The position numbers and the translations under genes are program-made. 22,072 bases of DNA from Acanthamoeba sp. SK_2022b (lineage: Eukaryota > Discosea > Longamoebia > Acanthamoebidae). Positions 1 to 9,539 of this stretch are shown here, piece after piece (the stretch's first letter is position 1; every line of letters begins with the position of its first letter). The stretch covers positions 1-22,072 of the forward strand of contig JANDJZ010000697.1 in the NCBI GenBank assembly GCA_027943245.1. The letters run 5' to 3'. A model generated the notes under the pieces. It was not told the origin of the DNA. It did no database searches and saw only the letters and a program-made list of their open reading frames with translations.

Positions 1-884
1 GAGCGAGGCCGACAAGGGCGAGCCGGCCTCCAAGGGCGACAGCCGGGGCAAGACCACGCACATCTTCCAGGCCCTCCAGTACCTGCGCAAGCTGTGCAGC
101 CACCCGGCCCTGGTCCTCAACGAACGACCAGCACCCCGAGTACGAGGCCATCAAGAAGGAGTACGGCCTCGAGTCCCTCCACTCCCTGGAGTGCGCTCCC
201 AAGCTGCAGTCTCTCAAGTACGCTTCGCTCTCTCTGTCGTCTTCGTTGTTGTCTATTTTTTAATCTATTATTTTTAAATAATTTATATTTAATCGTTTGA
301 TTCTCATTCGCTCTGTGCAGGCAACTCCTGAACGAATGCGGCATCGGCATTCCGGCGGTGGAGAAGGCCGAGCCCGACGCTGCCGAGCCCATCGGTAAGC
401 CCGCCATTCGCCTTCCGGCCCGCTTCGTGATGTGTGTGTGTGTCGTTTCGGAGTCTTAGCTCGTGTCGTGTCGTGCGTCGATGCAGTGAGCAACCACCGC
501 GTGCTGATCTTTGCTCAGCTCAAGTCGATGCTGGACATCATCGAGACGGACCTGCTCAAGGCCCTCATGCCCAACGTGTCCTACCTGCGACTGGACGGCA
601 TGGTGGCCGCGCAGCAGCGACAGAACGTGGTCTCCAAGTTCAACGCCGACCCGACGATCGACATCCTCCTCCTCACCACCCACGTCGGCGGCCTCGGCCT
701 CAACCTCACGGGCGCCGACACCGTCATCTTCGTCGAGCACGACTGGAACCCGATGAAGGACCTCCAGGCCATGGACCGCGCCCATCGCATCGGCCAGAAG
801 AAGACCGTCAACGTCTATCGCCTCATCACCCGGGCCACCCTCGAGGAGAAGATCATGGGGTTCGCTCTAGCCCCTCCTTTTGTG

Positions 885-945
<61 letters not shown>

Positions 946-1334
946 GGCTGACGACGGGCGTGTGCGTGCGTTGCAGACTGCAAAAGTTCAAGATGAACAT
1001 CGCCAACAGCATCGTGAATTCAGACAACGCGAGCATTCGCACGATGGACACCAACCAGCTGCTCGACCTGTTCAACTTCTCCGCCGAGCAGGCCGGCACG
1101 CTGCCCGGTCTCGAGCCAGCCAAGGGTACTGCCTACCGTCCACCTTTTGCCCATAGCGATCGCCTGACGCGAACGACGGCGACTGCTTGGGGGTTTGCAC
1201 GTGCAGGCGACGAGGGCGTGAAGAAGGCGGGCGGGGCGCTCAGCAAGGTGCTCGACGGGCTCGAGGAACTGTGGGATGAGTCCCAGTACAATGAGGAGTA
1301 CAACCTCGACGCCTTCCTGGAGCGCATGCAGTAG
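1..1334 (+). CDS. BTAF1: BTAF1/Mot1-type TBP-associated Swi2/Snf2 ATPase, C-terminal part
   Basis: Partial gene; its 5' part lies outside the window. I infer exons 2-217, 321-394, 487-859, 977-1125 and 1207-1334; all four introns are GT..AG and join in frame. Exon 1 gives THIFQALQYLRKLCSHPALV, the Mot1 segment just before the second RecA lobe. Exon 3 holds VLIFAQLKSMLDII, helicase motif V (TTHVGGLGLNLTGAD, VEHDWNP) and motif VI (AMDRAHRIGQ). The tail LWDESQYNEEY..LDAFLERMQ matches the BTAF1 C-terminus. In the family, Mot1/BTAF1 is a nuclear ATPase that removes TBP from DNA and so redistributes TBP among promoters; the ordinary chromatin remodellers differ in this C-terminal region. One odd point: the reading frame shifts by +1 near 122-126, inside exon 1 (an extra base, sequencing error or real lesion). 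Family assignment is very secure. Confidence 0.93.
886..944 (+). repeat. (TG)n microsatellite in BTAF1 intron
   Basis: About 59 nt of uninterrupted TG dinucleotides within the intron 860-976, on the sense strand. This intron separates the conserved ..EEKIMG and LQKFKMNIANS segments, so the repeat is not coding even though an open frame runs through it. Confidence 0.95.
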
Positions 1335-1743
1335 TGTACTCGTGTGGTTGTGCTACTCCCCCCCCCAATCTCATTGGAGCAAGTTATTCTCTGTAAACGT
1401 CACGGTCATCGCCAAGGGCAGTAATTGGGGTTGTCACAATTTCGGTGATCGTTGCGGTACCACAATGGGAGAGGCCAGGCATCGGCTCGCCACACAAAGA
1501 GACGCCACCACGCAGAACGGGGACAGCTGGTGGGTTATAGCACCGGGTGCAGCATAGGCGGGAGTGGGCGGGCGCAAGCTTGCCTGCGCCAGTGAGATAC
1601 CGCCACCGGTGCCTTCCTCACGAGCTTTGTTGTTTTCCTTGCTCTTTTTGGTCGTGGCACGGCGTGCTTGGGCAAACAGGCTGGTTTGGATAAATTAAAT
1701 ATTTAATTTCAAATAAAATAAAATTAATATCGAGGATTATGCG
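1335..1743. other. Shared 3' region between convergent genes
   Basis: About 410 nt between the BTAF1 stop and the stop of the convergent gene. No supported gene. It contains a C run (1361-1368), a 10-bp palindrome GCAAGCTTGC inside a larger GGCGCA...TGCGCC hairpin (about 1573-1592), and a very AT-rich stretch at 1688-1735 with AATAAA-like words. It probably carries both 3' UTRs. Confidence 0.6.
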
Positions 1744-2163
1744 TCAGAGCCCGGCGTTGATCGATCCTTTGGCCATGGGGTCGTGCAGCTGCTCCTCCTT
1801 GCGCACTTCACAGCATCGCCAGATTGTAATGATCAGTCGTATCGTGAGAAGAATGAAGACGACGCCGGAAAGCTGCAGCACGCCGGCGTTGATGAGGACC
1901 GACCCCGTGTCCCTGCCGCAGCAAATCTGCTGCGTCTCGGACATGACGAAGCACTTTTCCGCAAAGAACGAGGTGCTGTTGTTCTCCCCGGTCGTCTGGT
2001 TGGCCAGGGTGGCGTTGTAATCTTTCAGATTGCACGGGTCGCTCGACACCGACTGCTGGAGGGCGATGGCCGCCAGGACGATGGCGGCGACGGCCGTGCA
2101 TATTTCGACCAAGGTGAGGAATACCTCCGTCCCCTTCTCCTTTGTCTCCCCGAGTGCGACCAT
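1744..2163 (-). CDS. Small two-pass membrane protein, unknown function
   Basis: Single open frame of 139 aa, start ATG complementary to 2161-2163, stop complementary to 1744-1746. Visible parts: a short charged N-terminus (MVALGETKEKG), a hydrophobic helix at about residues 14-37 (VEICTAVAAIVLAAIAL), a loop of about 55 residues with three N-glycosylation sequons (NAT, NQT, NST) and several cysteines including a CC pair (QQICCG), a second hydrophobic helix at about 97-120 (GVVFILLTIRLIITIW), then a charged tail. Topology resembles half of a tetraspanin (loop with CC), but there are only two membrane segments and the usual CCG..DxxP pattern is not clear. I do not recognise the family. It is convergent with BTAF1 and divergent from the lipid-transfer-like gene. 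No splice sites are needed to explain it. Confidence 0.65.
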   Translation of the reverse strand: MVALGETKEKGTEVFLTLVEICTAVAAIVLAAIALQQSVSSDPCNLKDYNATLANQTTGENNSTSFFAEKCFVMSETQQICCGRDTGSVLINAGVLQLSGVVFILLTIRLIITIWRCCEVRKEEQLHDPMAKGSINAGL

Positions 2164-2670
2164 TCCCTTCTTCCCCTATCTCACTTCTCCCCGGTCTCCG
2201 TGTTCTAGTGGTCAAGACGTCGTTGCTTCACGGCTTCGAATCACGCAGGCGGCCCGCAGCTGATCGGAGCTCCGCCGGCGTTCCGTGAACGCCCTGCGAC
2301 AACATTTAACAAGGCAGGATAAAACCTGGTTCGCGAGAGTTGAGATTTGGGTTGGCTTTGGTTTTAGCTCCGAAATGACTCGCGGCCACCCAAGATTTTA
2401 CTGGGCACCGTTGGCCCAGAAACTGCGAGTGAAAGCTCAACAGCACGCGCAAACCCTTGGTCTGGCCAATGGCCACTGTCGGTTGGTTAAACTCCACCAT
2501 CCGGTCCTTTTTTTGACGGCTTTGGCGGGGCTGTATTAACCTCGCGAGCAGCCACACTCTTCTCCTTGTTCTTCTTGTACCACAGCACACTCACACAGTA
2601 AGTGGAAGCAGCGAGTAGGAGATATTTCTACAATCCTCTTCTCTTCCTGTCACCACTCGACCCCAAGAAG
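2164..2670. promoter_or_regulatory. Divergent intergenic region (membrane protein / lipid-transfer-like gene)
   Basis: About 500 nt with no supported gene. It must contain the promoters of both flanking genes, which read away from each other. Pyrimidine-rich sequence follows at 2555-2600 and again at 2630-2665, and a TA-rich word (GTATTAAC, about 2531-2538) lies about 135 nt upstream of the plus-strand ATG. A GTAAGT at about 2599 could be the donor of a 5' UTR intron; this is not proven. A decayed tRNA-like stretch at 2197-2262 is discussed under rejected items. Confidence 0.45.
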
Positions 2671-5600
2671 ATGAAGGCGCTTTCGCTCCTCGTGGTCGTC
2701 ATGCTGGCCGCCTACGTTGCTGCCCAGCCCACCCAGCTGACCTATCAAGTTGGTACCGAGCCACTCCCTCCTTGCAGCCTTTCCCCCGCACACCAACGCC
2801 CACTGTACACTCGGGAAGATGCATCTTCACCGCATCAGCTTCTTCACCGAGAATGGCCACAGCAGTGAAGCCTCGAATTAAATTAACCGCCACCTTAACA
2901 ATGCAGAATTGGTTACCTTGCTACCGTGACTCCGATTCACACATCGACCACTAACGTGTCACTCCGCAATTGCAGGTCAGGAGTTCGTGTTCGGCATGGG
3001 CTCGAGCGTGGATGCTCGCCACGCCGACTCGACCACCCTCCAGCCCGGCGGTGGCTCGATCGCGCTCATGAACAGCACCGTCGTCTACCAGTGTACCGAC
3101 ATGGATGCCACCTCCTACCTGTACCCATCCACTCCTCCCGCCTTCTTTGCTTTTCGATCTTTCTCACGGCGTCGCTTTCGTTCTCTCTTGTCTCGCCCAG
3201 GTTTGTGATGAACATGTTCAGCACCACCGTGAACGTGGGCCAGAACTCGCTCTCCGAGGGCAGGATCGTCTTCAAGGACGAGCCCACCGCCATCGGCCTT
3301 GGCAACAACAACGCGCTCGGCGAGAACATGTTCTTCCAGCAGCTCAAGACCGGCGAGATCGTCAAGATGTGGTACTACACTGACGATTCTCCCTACTTCG
3401 TCAACGTCAAGGTACATGACCCCTCCAAGATCATCTTCGGAGTTAACTCGAACATCATCTTCTGATCATCGTCCATGTCTTGTGTGCTTTAGGCTGGCGC
3501 CATCAACCAGTTCCAGACCAGGGTTGTGCCTGCCAACAAGCAGACCTTCCAGTACCAGGAAACCGATCTGATTGGTGTCCACAGCTCCAACTTCGTGGGC
3601 GTGAGGAACGCCGACAGCAGTGCGTTCCTTCTCTTGCCTTTGCTGGCCAGCAAACCAGCATTCGGAGTTAAAAATTTGACATTTTCGCGTTTGTGCGTGC
3701 AGGCTTGAACATCGCCAAGTCCTTCAACCAGAAGGACTTCAGCAAGTTCGCCACCGACCCTAAGCTCTCGGCAAGCGACCTCATCCTCGATGCCAACCAG
3801 GGCGTGTCCGTCCACCCCGCCGGTTACATCCAGTCCACCAGCTTCAACCAGAAGGTCCTCCTCGTCAACACGCCCCCCGCTCAGCAGCAGGGCCAGGTAC
3901 TACCCCCCTCGACTACGCTGTCCACGGCCTCGCTCCCAATCTAATAACTCGGCTGCGATGCGTTCATGGATTTCCTCCAGTCCAAGAGGGACAACAACGG
4001 TTTCAACATGTTCATGCTCTCCAACGGTCAGATGAACGTCAACCTCCAGCAGATCAACATGGTCAAGGGCCCTATGAGGGTAAGTGTTCTTTTGTGTGTG
4101 TGTGTGCGTTATTTTATTTTTTTAATTTATTTATTTGCGGTGCAACTCAGGCACGTACATAAACTAATTTCACCCTAATTGGCAGACCGCGGCGAGCCGC
4201 TTCGGCCCCCAGGAGTCGCTCAACTTCACCGGCCTCTACAACAACCGCTCGTTCCTGGCGGACTCGTTCCACGGCTACTCGGCCAAGGCCGCCCTCTTCA
4301 AGAACCAGAACCCGCAGAAGATGGACGTCGCCGCGGAGCTCACCAAGATCTTCTCCTCCGAGGGCGGCGCCCGCGCCTTCGCCCAGATCACCCGCGTCAT
4401 CCGCTACCTTAAGGTCCACAAGAGGTGCGCTGGCCTCCCTCACAGGGCTTGGCTTGACGTGACGTCGTGATGACGTGGCCTCACTTTGCGGTGTGGCTGG
4501 CCAAACAGTGACATGGCGATCCTCAAGAACTTCCTGGGCAAGGCCGACGTGATGAGCAACCAGATCCTGCGCGACCGTCTGTTCTACCTGCTCGCCGCGC
4601 TGGACGACAGCCAGAGCCTCATTGAGCACGGTCTCTCGTCGACCGACCGCGACATCAGGATGAACGCCATCGTGACCGCCGCCACCCTGCAGGCGCCCAC
4701 CTCGGCCCTCGCTGGCTCCCTCTACTCCGTCGCCCTCGCCGCCGACGACTCCAAGATGAAGTGCGCTTGCCGCCTCACTCCCAGCCGCCTCTGTCTCCTT
4801 CGCTAACAACAACATCTCCACACAACAGGCACGCCGCTCTGCTTGCCTATGGCACCGTGCTGAAGAAGCTGTACAGCCCCGAGGCCAAGGCCGGAGGCAA
4901 GGCTCTTCTCGACATGCTCGCCGCCACCCCCTCGTACGACGTGCAGACGCTGGCCACCGTCCTCGCCGCCATCAAGAACGCCGGTCCCTCCGTCGTTCCT
5001 CCGTCCAAGATCATCCAGAAGGCCGTCAGCATCTACAAGCAGGGTAAGCAAAGATCATCGCTTCGTTCTTTTGCAGTAGGAGTTAAACTGTTATTATTCT
5101 TATTAATAATTATTTATTATTATTTATTATTACTTTATTATTAACAATGACCGTGGAGCAGAGGCCAGCCTCAGGCCGAGCATCAGGCGTCTGCTCAAGG
5201 AATACGTGCCTCAGAACTCTGAGGGTCTCGACATGCACCTGTCGGCCATCGTCCAGGGCTCGGACTTCCCCTTCAACCGCTCGTACACCAAGGATCTCGT
5301 CATCGGCGGCCGCGACGTCAACCTCGACCTCCACGGCGAGCTCTTCGTGGGCACCAACTTTGACTGCAACCAGCAGTACTTCAACTACGAGGGCCTCGCC
5401 GAGGTCACCGGCGACGTCACCCTCTTCACCGAGACCGCCAACGTCTTCACCGCCGAGGCCATCTACGGCGCCGAAAACGGCGTGCACCTTGCCGATCAGT
5501 TCTCGCTCGTCTTCCTCGGCCAGACCATCTTCGACCAGCCCTTCCCCCAGGTCGACTGCATGGAGCACACCTACAACCTCTTCCACAGCGCCCCCGTCAT

Positions 5601-6303
5601 CTCCGGTACGCCACGCCACGCAATGCCACACACTGTTCGGAGTTAAAACAAACAGCTGATCCTCCCTCCCCGCAATTGTCATCTATGCGCAGCCTCGTAC
5701 GTGGTGTGGATCAGCGTGATTCCCGTCGTCTTCTCGGCCAGCGCTGGCGTCACCTTGAACGTCGATTGGGGCTGGTCCATCTGCGACTCCGAGCTCTCTG
5801 CCCTCATCGGTACTCACTGCATGCACTGTGGTTGCTTGCCCTGGCGATAGCGTTTTAACCCCGAATATCCGTCGATGCGCGTCGCTCCCCTGCAGAGCTC
5901 ATCCCCGGCGCTACCTTCAGCGCGCAGGGCGACGTGGAGCTCGACCTTCTGATCATCAAGGCTGGCATTGAGCTCGCCGCTGAGGTCAACACCCAGATCC
6001 GCCCCCAGGCCTACATCCACGGTTCCGAGTGCGAGGTCGGCTTCGATGTCGAGAGGACCAACAACCCCATGGACGCCTACTTCGAGTCCTTCTTCCAGCT
6101 TGAGGACTGCACTCTCTGGGTACACCTTCCCCTCACGCAGTGTGACACGCATGGCCACCTCCCACTCACCATGCTGCACATGCGTGATGCAACAGATCTT
6201 CGATTGCCACTGGAAGAACAAGGACACCCAGGTGTGGTGGCAGTGGAGCCAGCCGTCTTCGTCGACCATCCTTTTCAACGAGGACTGGAAGATCAAGCTC
6301 TAA
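2671..6303 (+). CDS. Secreted vitellogenin-like (large lipid transfer family) protein
   Basis: Thirteen exons, all joining in frame to 818 aa: 2671-2752, 2976-3120, 3201-3411, 3493-3619, 3703-3896, 3981-4079, 4186-4424, 4509-4760, 4829-5043, 5162-5605, 5693-5809, 5896-6119, 6196-6303. Residues 1-18 are a signal peptide (hydrophobic core LSLLVVVMLAAYVAA, cleavage before QP). Residues about 20-280 look like the beta-rich N-sheet of vitellogenin/MTP-type proteins: LTYQVGQEFVF and YFVNVKAGAINQFQTRV correspond to the family's L.Y..G..Y.. and ..N..KGI.N.LQ segments. Residues about 290-530 are alpha-helical repeats (DIRMNAIVTAATLQAP, HAALLAYGTVLKKL), like the lipovitellin superhelix. The rest is beta-rich with several cysteines and N-glycosylation sites. 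Family role: binding and carrying lipid outside the cell or in the secretory route. Length is shorter than animal vitellogenins. Family call is moderate; exon structure is strong. Confidence 0.72.
3436..5865. repeat. Recurring intronic motif TTCGGAGTTAA (lipid-transfer-like gene)
   Basis: The word TTCGGAGTTAA occurs at 3436-3446 (intron 3), 3661-3671 (intron 4) and 5636-5646 (intron 10). GGAGTTAA recurs at 5079-5086 (intron 9), and a reverse-orientation variant, GTTTTAACCCCGAA, sits at 5852-5865 (intron 11). None lies in an exon. The function is unknown; a branch-site-containing word is possible for the sense copies but does not explain the reversed one. Confidence 0.7.
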
Positions 6304-6463
6304 GGACTGCGAAACCCCAATTCATGAAGTGCTCTTTTTTGCTCCTTTCTTTAAACCCAAATGCACGCGTGTACATCAAACACCCAAGTGGGACAGTCTG
6401 TGGCATCCCACACAATCGGCCACTAAGACAATCTTTTCCGATGCATTTTCTTAGGTTAGTGCG

Positions 6464-7203
6464 CTGTTATTTCTCTTACAAACCAGATGGAGGAGGACAG
6501 CAACAAGATGGTGGTGCACAAGGGCGGCTGCCACTGTGGCAAGGTGCGCTTCGAAATTGACGCTCCCGAGGTGCTCGAAGTGGACGACTGCAATTGTTCC
6601 ATTTGTGCGTCCCCCCCCCAACAAGCTCCGGTCCCTCAACATCTTGAATTGTTTATATCCTGCCAAGGCCAGAAGAAGGGTTTCCTGCACCTGATCGTGC
6701 CTCAGTCGCGGTTCCGGTTGGCCGAAGGCTCGCAGGCAGCGCTGTCCCTCTACTCGTTCGGAACACACACCGCCAAGCACTACTTCTGCTCCACCTGTGG
6801 CATCAGCTCGTTTTACATTCCCCGCTCCAGTGCGCTCCCTCCCTCCTCCCTCTCGACCTGCCGACGGGCTGTCGCTGACACCTCAAACGCCTTCAGACCC
6901 CGACGGCTACTCGGTCAATGCGCGGTGTCTTGACCAGGGAACGGTGAAGGAGATGCGCATCACTCCGTTCGACGGCGTCAACTGGGAGAAGAACGCTGCC
7001 GCACTGGCCCACAAATCTCAGGAGTAGCGCACAACGTGGTCAATGAAAGGAGTACAACAGCGACAGCGCACGCGACCTTTGCACTCTCGCCACTGCCGTA
7101 GCAGCACACAAGCAGTGGCATCTCGTCAGTCACCCACTAAATACGAGTGTCCATTGGTGCAACATGGAAGGCGCCATGGCGCAGTCGGCACCGCGCTCCC
7201 CTA
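6464..7203 (+). repeat. Segmental duplication, copy A (GFA gene plus tRNA 5' half)
   Basis: This stretch is repeated at 15592-16329 in the same orientation. Similarity begins at CTGTTATTTCTCTTACA just before the GFA start codon, covers all three exons, both introns and the 3' flank, and ends inside the tRNA-Thr anticodon loop (after CTA). Exons differ by only a few bases; introns and flank show small insertions and deletions. Confidence 0.95.
6487..7027 (+). CDS. GFA/CENP-V domain zinc-binding protein, copy 1
   Basis: Exons 6487-6604, 6668-6829 and 6897-7027 give 136 aa, close to the length of a lone GFA domain. Zinc-ligand motifs are complete: GGCHCGKVRFE (Cys15, Cys17), DDCNCSIC (Cys35, Cys37, Cys40) and FCSTCGI (Cys80, Cys83); FYIPRSNPDGY and the following N.RCLDQGTV are the typical family continuation. 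Both introns (63 and 67 nt) split codons and restore the family sequence exactly, which supports them. The family is named for glutathione-dependent formaldehyde-activating enzyme; eukaryotic members include CENP-V, and their substrates are mostly not known, so I do not assign a reaction. A second copy at 15613 differs at only four residues (26, 46, 99, 102). No signal peptide, so probably cytosolic or nuclear. Confidence 0.9.
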
Positions 7204-7241
7204 GTAAGGGAGAGATCATGGGTTCGATTCCCATTGGCGCC
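7170..7241 (+). tRNA. trnT-AGU: tRNA-Thr (anticodon AGU)
   Basis: 72-nt cloverleaf without intron. Acceptor stem GGCGCCA pairs with TGGCGCC (7/7). D stem GCGC/GCGC. Anticodon stem CTCCC/GGGAG encloses the loop CTAGTAA, so the anticodon is AGT (AGU in RNA), reading Thr codons. T stem ATGGG/CCCAT is perfect around TTCGATT. Internal promoter boxes are good: A box TGGCGCAGTCGG (7177-7188) and B box GGTTCGATTCC (7221-7231). CCA is not encoded, as expected in eukaryotes. Confidence 0.96.
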
Positions 7242-7250
7242 AACCTTCCC

Positions 7251-7254
7251 TTTT
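7251..7254 (+). terminator. RNA polymerase III terminator of tRNA-Thr
   Basis: TTTT ten nucleotides after the tRNA 3' end, the minimal Pol III termination signal on the sense strand. The CpG-poor island starts immediately beyond the tRNA. Confidence 0.75.
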
Positions 7255-8029
7255 GTCTCATGTGTTGTCCACTGACTGATTGACATCTTGGGTCACAACT
7301 TCTTCAAGTTTTGCACTGCCTGCCCCTCTACATTACAGGAAAAAGATTACTTTGTGTTGATTGGTAGTGTTCTGATGCTGTGGTGCTGTTGTTGTTATTG
7401 CCATGTCTGATGCTGTGTCCCTCAACTACAAGCAATATGGGCCTACCATGAGGGCACTGGTGAGCTCAAGGAATAAGGCTTAGGGTGGCTAAAATTTTTG
7501 AAGATGGAGCAATAACTGCTGTGCTGGTCTAGCAAGGTGGCAGTAAGGCACCTGGCCAGGTGTAGCTACTGCCACTTTCCAATGTTTGAGATACACCGTG
7601 GGACCAACCATCACTGCCTCTTCACACCATGTCCTTACCTACAAGTACTGCTTAGGCACTTAGGAGAGTATGTACCTCTTCTGTACCATGAAGATTGCCT
7701 GGACTGATTAATCTGTGAGTAGTGCACAAGAAGCAGAGCCAGGCGAATTTTGGTGAAGCTGTACTGGTTGGCTCAGCAGCACATCTACAGTGTTACCTCA
7801 TAATAATTGTAAAACATATTATGTTTTTTACTTGGCAAAATGTATCTGTGAATGTACAGAATATTCTGGGTTCATCTTTCAGCCATGTACACGCATTTTG
7901 GGTCTGTCTCCAAGGAGAGGTGTCTACCAACCAAAATTCTCTGGACAGTGCAACATCCCAAGAAGCAGCTCAAAGATCCAATCCAACCCAAGCAGTCCTA
8001 CAAGCTGATTGTGCTCTGGTGGAGCTGTC
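7255..8029. other. CpG-poor non-coding start of the island
   Basis: No supported gene, RNA or repeat. There is no CpG between 7239 and 7597, in sharp contrast to the CpG-rich exons just upstream. The open frames at about 7722-8130 have no recognisable protein features and no exon-like base composition. Confidence 0.6.
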
Positions 8030-8308
8030 AGCAACTCCCAACCCCAACCACCACCAGTCCTGTCTGCCTATCAACTATTGGCCTCCATAACCAATGCAAG
8101 CAGGAGAATGAAAAGGAGAACAGTATGTAGTTTGTGGGTGGACAGCCAAGGCTGAGAGCCGCAGCATTAAGAATGTGCTGTGGTATCTCATGACATATAA
8201 CCTCCACACAATCAGAGAGCACCTCTCCCTGCACCACCTTGATGGGACAGGTACAGATAAGCTCTTCTTGAAGGGCCAAGAAGGGGATGAGTGAGCAAGC
8301 ATGAATGT

Positions 8309-8369
8309 GGAGGGAGAGGAGGGAGAGGAGGGAGAGGAGGGAGAGGAGGGAGAGGAGGGAGAGGAGGGC
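8309..8369. repeat. 9-bp tandem repeat (GGAGGGAGA)n
   Basis: About six and a half head-to-tail copies of a purine-only 9-bp unit on the plus strand. Since the unit is a multiple of three, it keeps frames open in both directions, which explains the low-complexity open frames here. Confidence 0.93.
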
Positions 8370-8473
8370 TGTACCTCTTCTCCCCCCTCTGGCAGTCTTG
8401 CACCTTGCCCAGAGAGAGTGAGGATACTGGGTGGTGTGAAAGGGCCCCGTAGGCAAGCTGGAAGGTCAGATGT

Positions 8474-8501
8474 ATCAGCGATGTGCTTGCACATCGCTGA
8501 T
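8474..8501. repeat. Perfect short palindrome, 13-bp arms
   Basis: ATCAGCGATGTGC at 8474-8486 and its exact reverse complement at 8489-8501, separated by TT. Each arm holds a CpG although the surroundings have almost none. It lies in the decayed minus-strand gene. Confidence 0.9.
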
Positions 8502-9539
8502 GATGCCTTCATCTGCACCACCAATCTGCTGCATGAGCTTGGCTTTGAGCTTGTCCACAACTGAGGAGACCTGCCCATATTCAAAATGATATTAAAACAG
8601 CATGGCAATTGTAGACGTTGGTGAAGCCCAGTATGTAAGCCACCATGCTGCCCTCACAGAAGTAGGGGTTGTAGATGCGAAGCTGCCATGATGCCAACGC
8701 AGTGTCACCACCATAGAGCTGCTGGGCGAGGGCACACAGAAGGGGCACGATGTCATGATGTGCTAAACAGCAGTGATCTTGGTTGCTGTTGTACTTACAA
8801 ACCAGTCTTGTGGGTAGGTGCAGGCAGTAGTAATGAGGGTAAATAACTTGTCATAGATAGACAAAATAAGGAAATTATGGACCACAATCATGGGCTCATA
8901 ATATGCCACAAGGTCCACAACGGTAGCCTGTGCTTGTTCTTGCCCACATACTTAATTTTGTGCAACTGGAGCAATTTGTTAAAAATGTTGCACATCAAAT
9001 CCAACCCAGCTGTTTGGGCAAGGCTCTGGAGTTTGGCAGTGCTCCACCTTCTCCAGATCCTTCTCACTTACAAACTTTGGTGCAAGGGGACAGGCAGAGT
9101 GTGAAGCTCATGCAGTGCTCAAAAACACAGTGGTGTGCTTTGATTTCCTTCTCCACCTTGTACATGGGGATGTGGCAGAATGGGCATATTACAGGGATCA
9201 CCCACTGTGGCACTGCCACACAACCCCAGCTTTGACTTCTCTTCATGCAGCCATAACCTACCCTCCACTATTATCAAATGAGAGGTCCAGTCGTTTTTAG
9301 ACAAGTGGAGGGCACAGCAGTAATGGTGGTTTCAGTAGCGATGTTGTAGTTAGTCATCCAGCCCCCATCCCCCTTACTCAAGGATGAGCATTAAGATTTC
9401 ATGAATTCTGCAGCAGCTGCATCATGGTGGCTGGCTGGTCACTGGCGACTGGTGCAAATCACAAACATACAACGTTGACTGTCAGTGGCACCTTCAAGAA
9501 ACATGACAGCTGTCTACCCAAATGCTGCAGCTGCTGCTT

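Larger units (their letters stand above)
8030..9304 (-). pseudogene. Decayed intron-bearing protein gene, unknown family
   Basis: Several minus-strand segments read like protein but are split by stops and frame changes. In order along the minus strand: a zinc-finger-like piece near 9246-9070 (ICPFCHIPMYKVEKEIKAHH, then CVFEHC); a segment near 8930-8800 (VVHNFLILSIYDKLFTLITT); one near 8770-8590 (LASWQLRIYNPYFCEGSMVA, then YILGFTNVYN); one near 8560-8480 (VVDKLKAKLMQQIGG); and one near 8270-8120 (EELICTCPIKVVQGEVLSDC). Two perfect GTAAGT donors on this strand (complementary to 9066-9071 and 8793-8798) follow two of the segments, suggesting it once had spliced exons. I do not recognise the family. 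Could also be several unrelated fragments. Confidence 0.4.

Noticed and set aside
432..1334. A single 300-aa frame through the BTAF1 exons 3-5
   Set aside because: It reads through the (TG)n intron and the GTACTG..GTGCAG intron; conserved Mot1 sequence is continuous only when these are spliced out.
2197..2262. tRNA-like stretch: TCCGTGTTCTAGTGGTCAAG, then a B-box-like GCTTCGAATCA
   Set aside because: The 5' part resembles a tRNA-Glu or -Asp A box, but there is no matching acceptor 3' strand, anticodon stem or T stem. At best a relic; not annotated as a tRNA.
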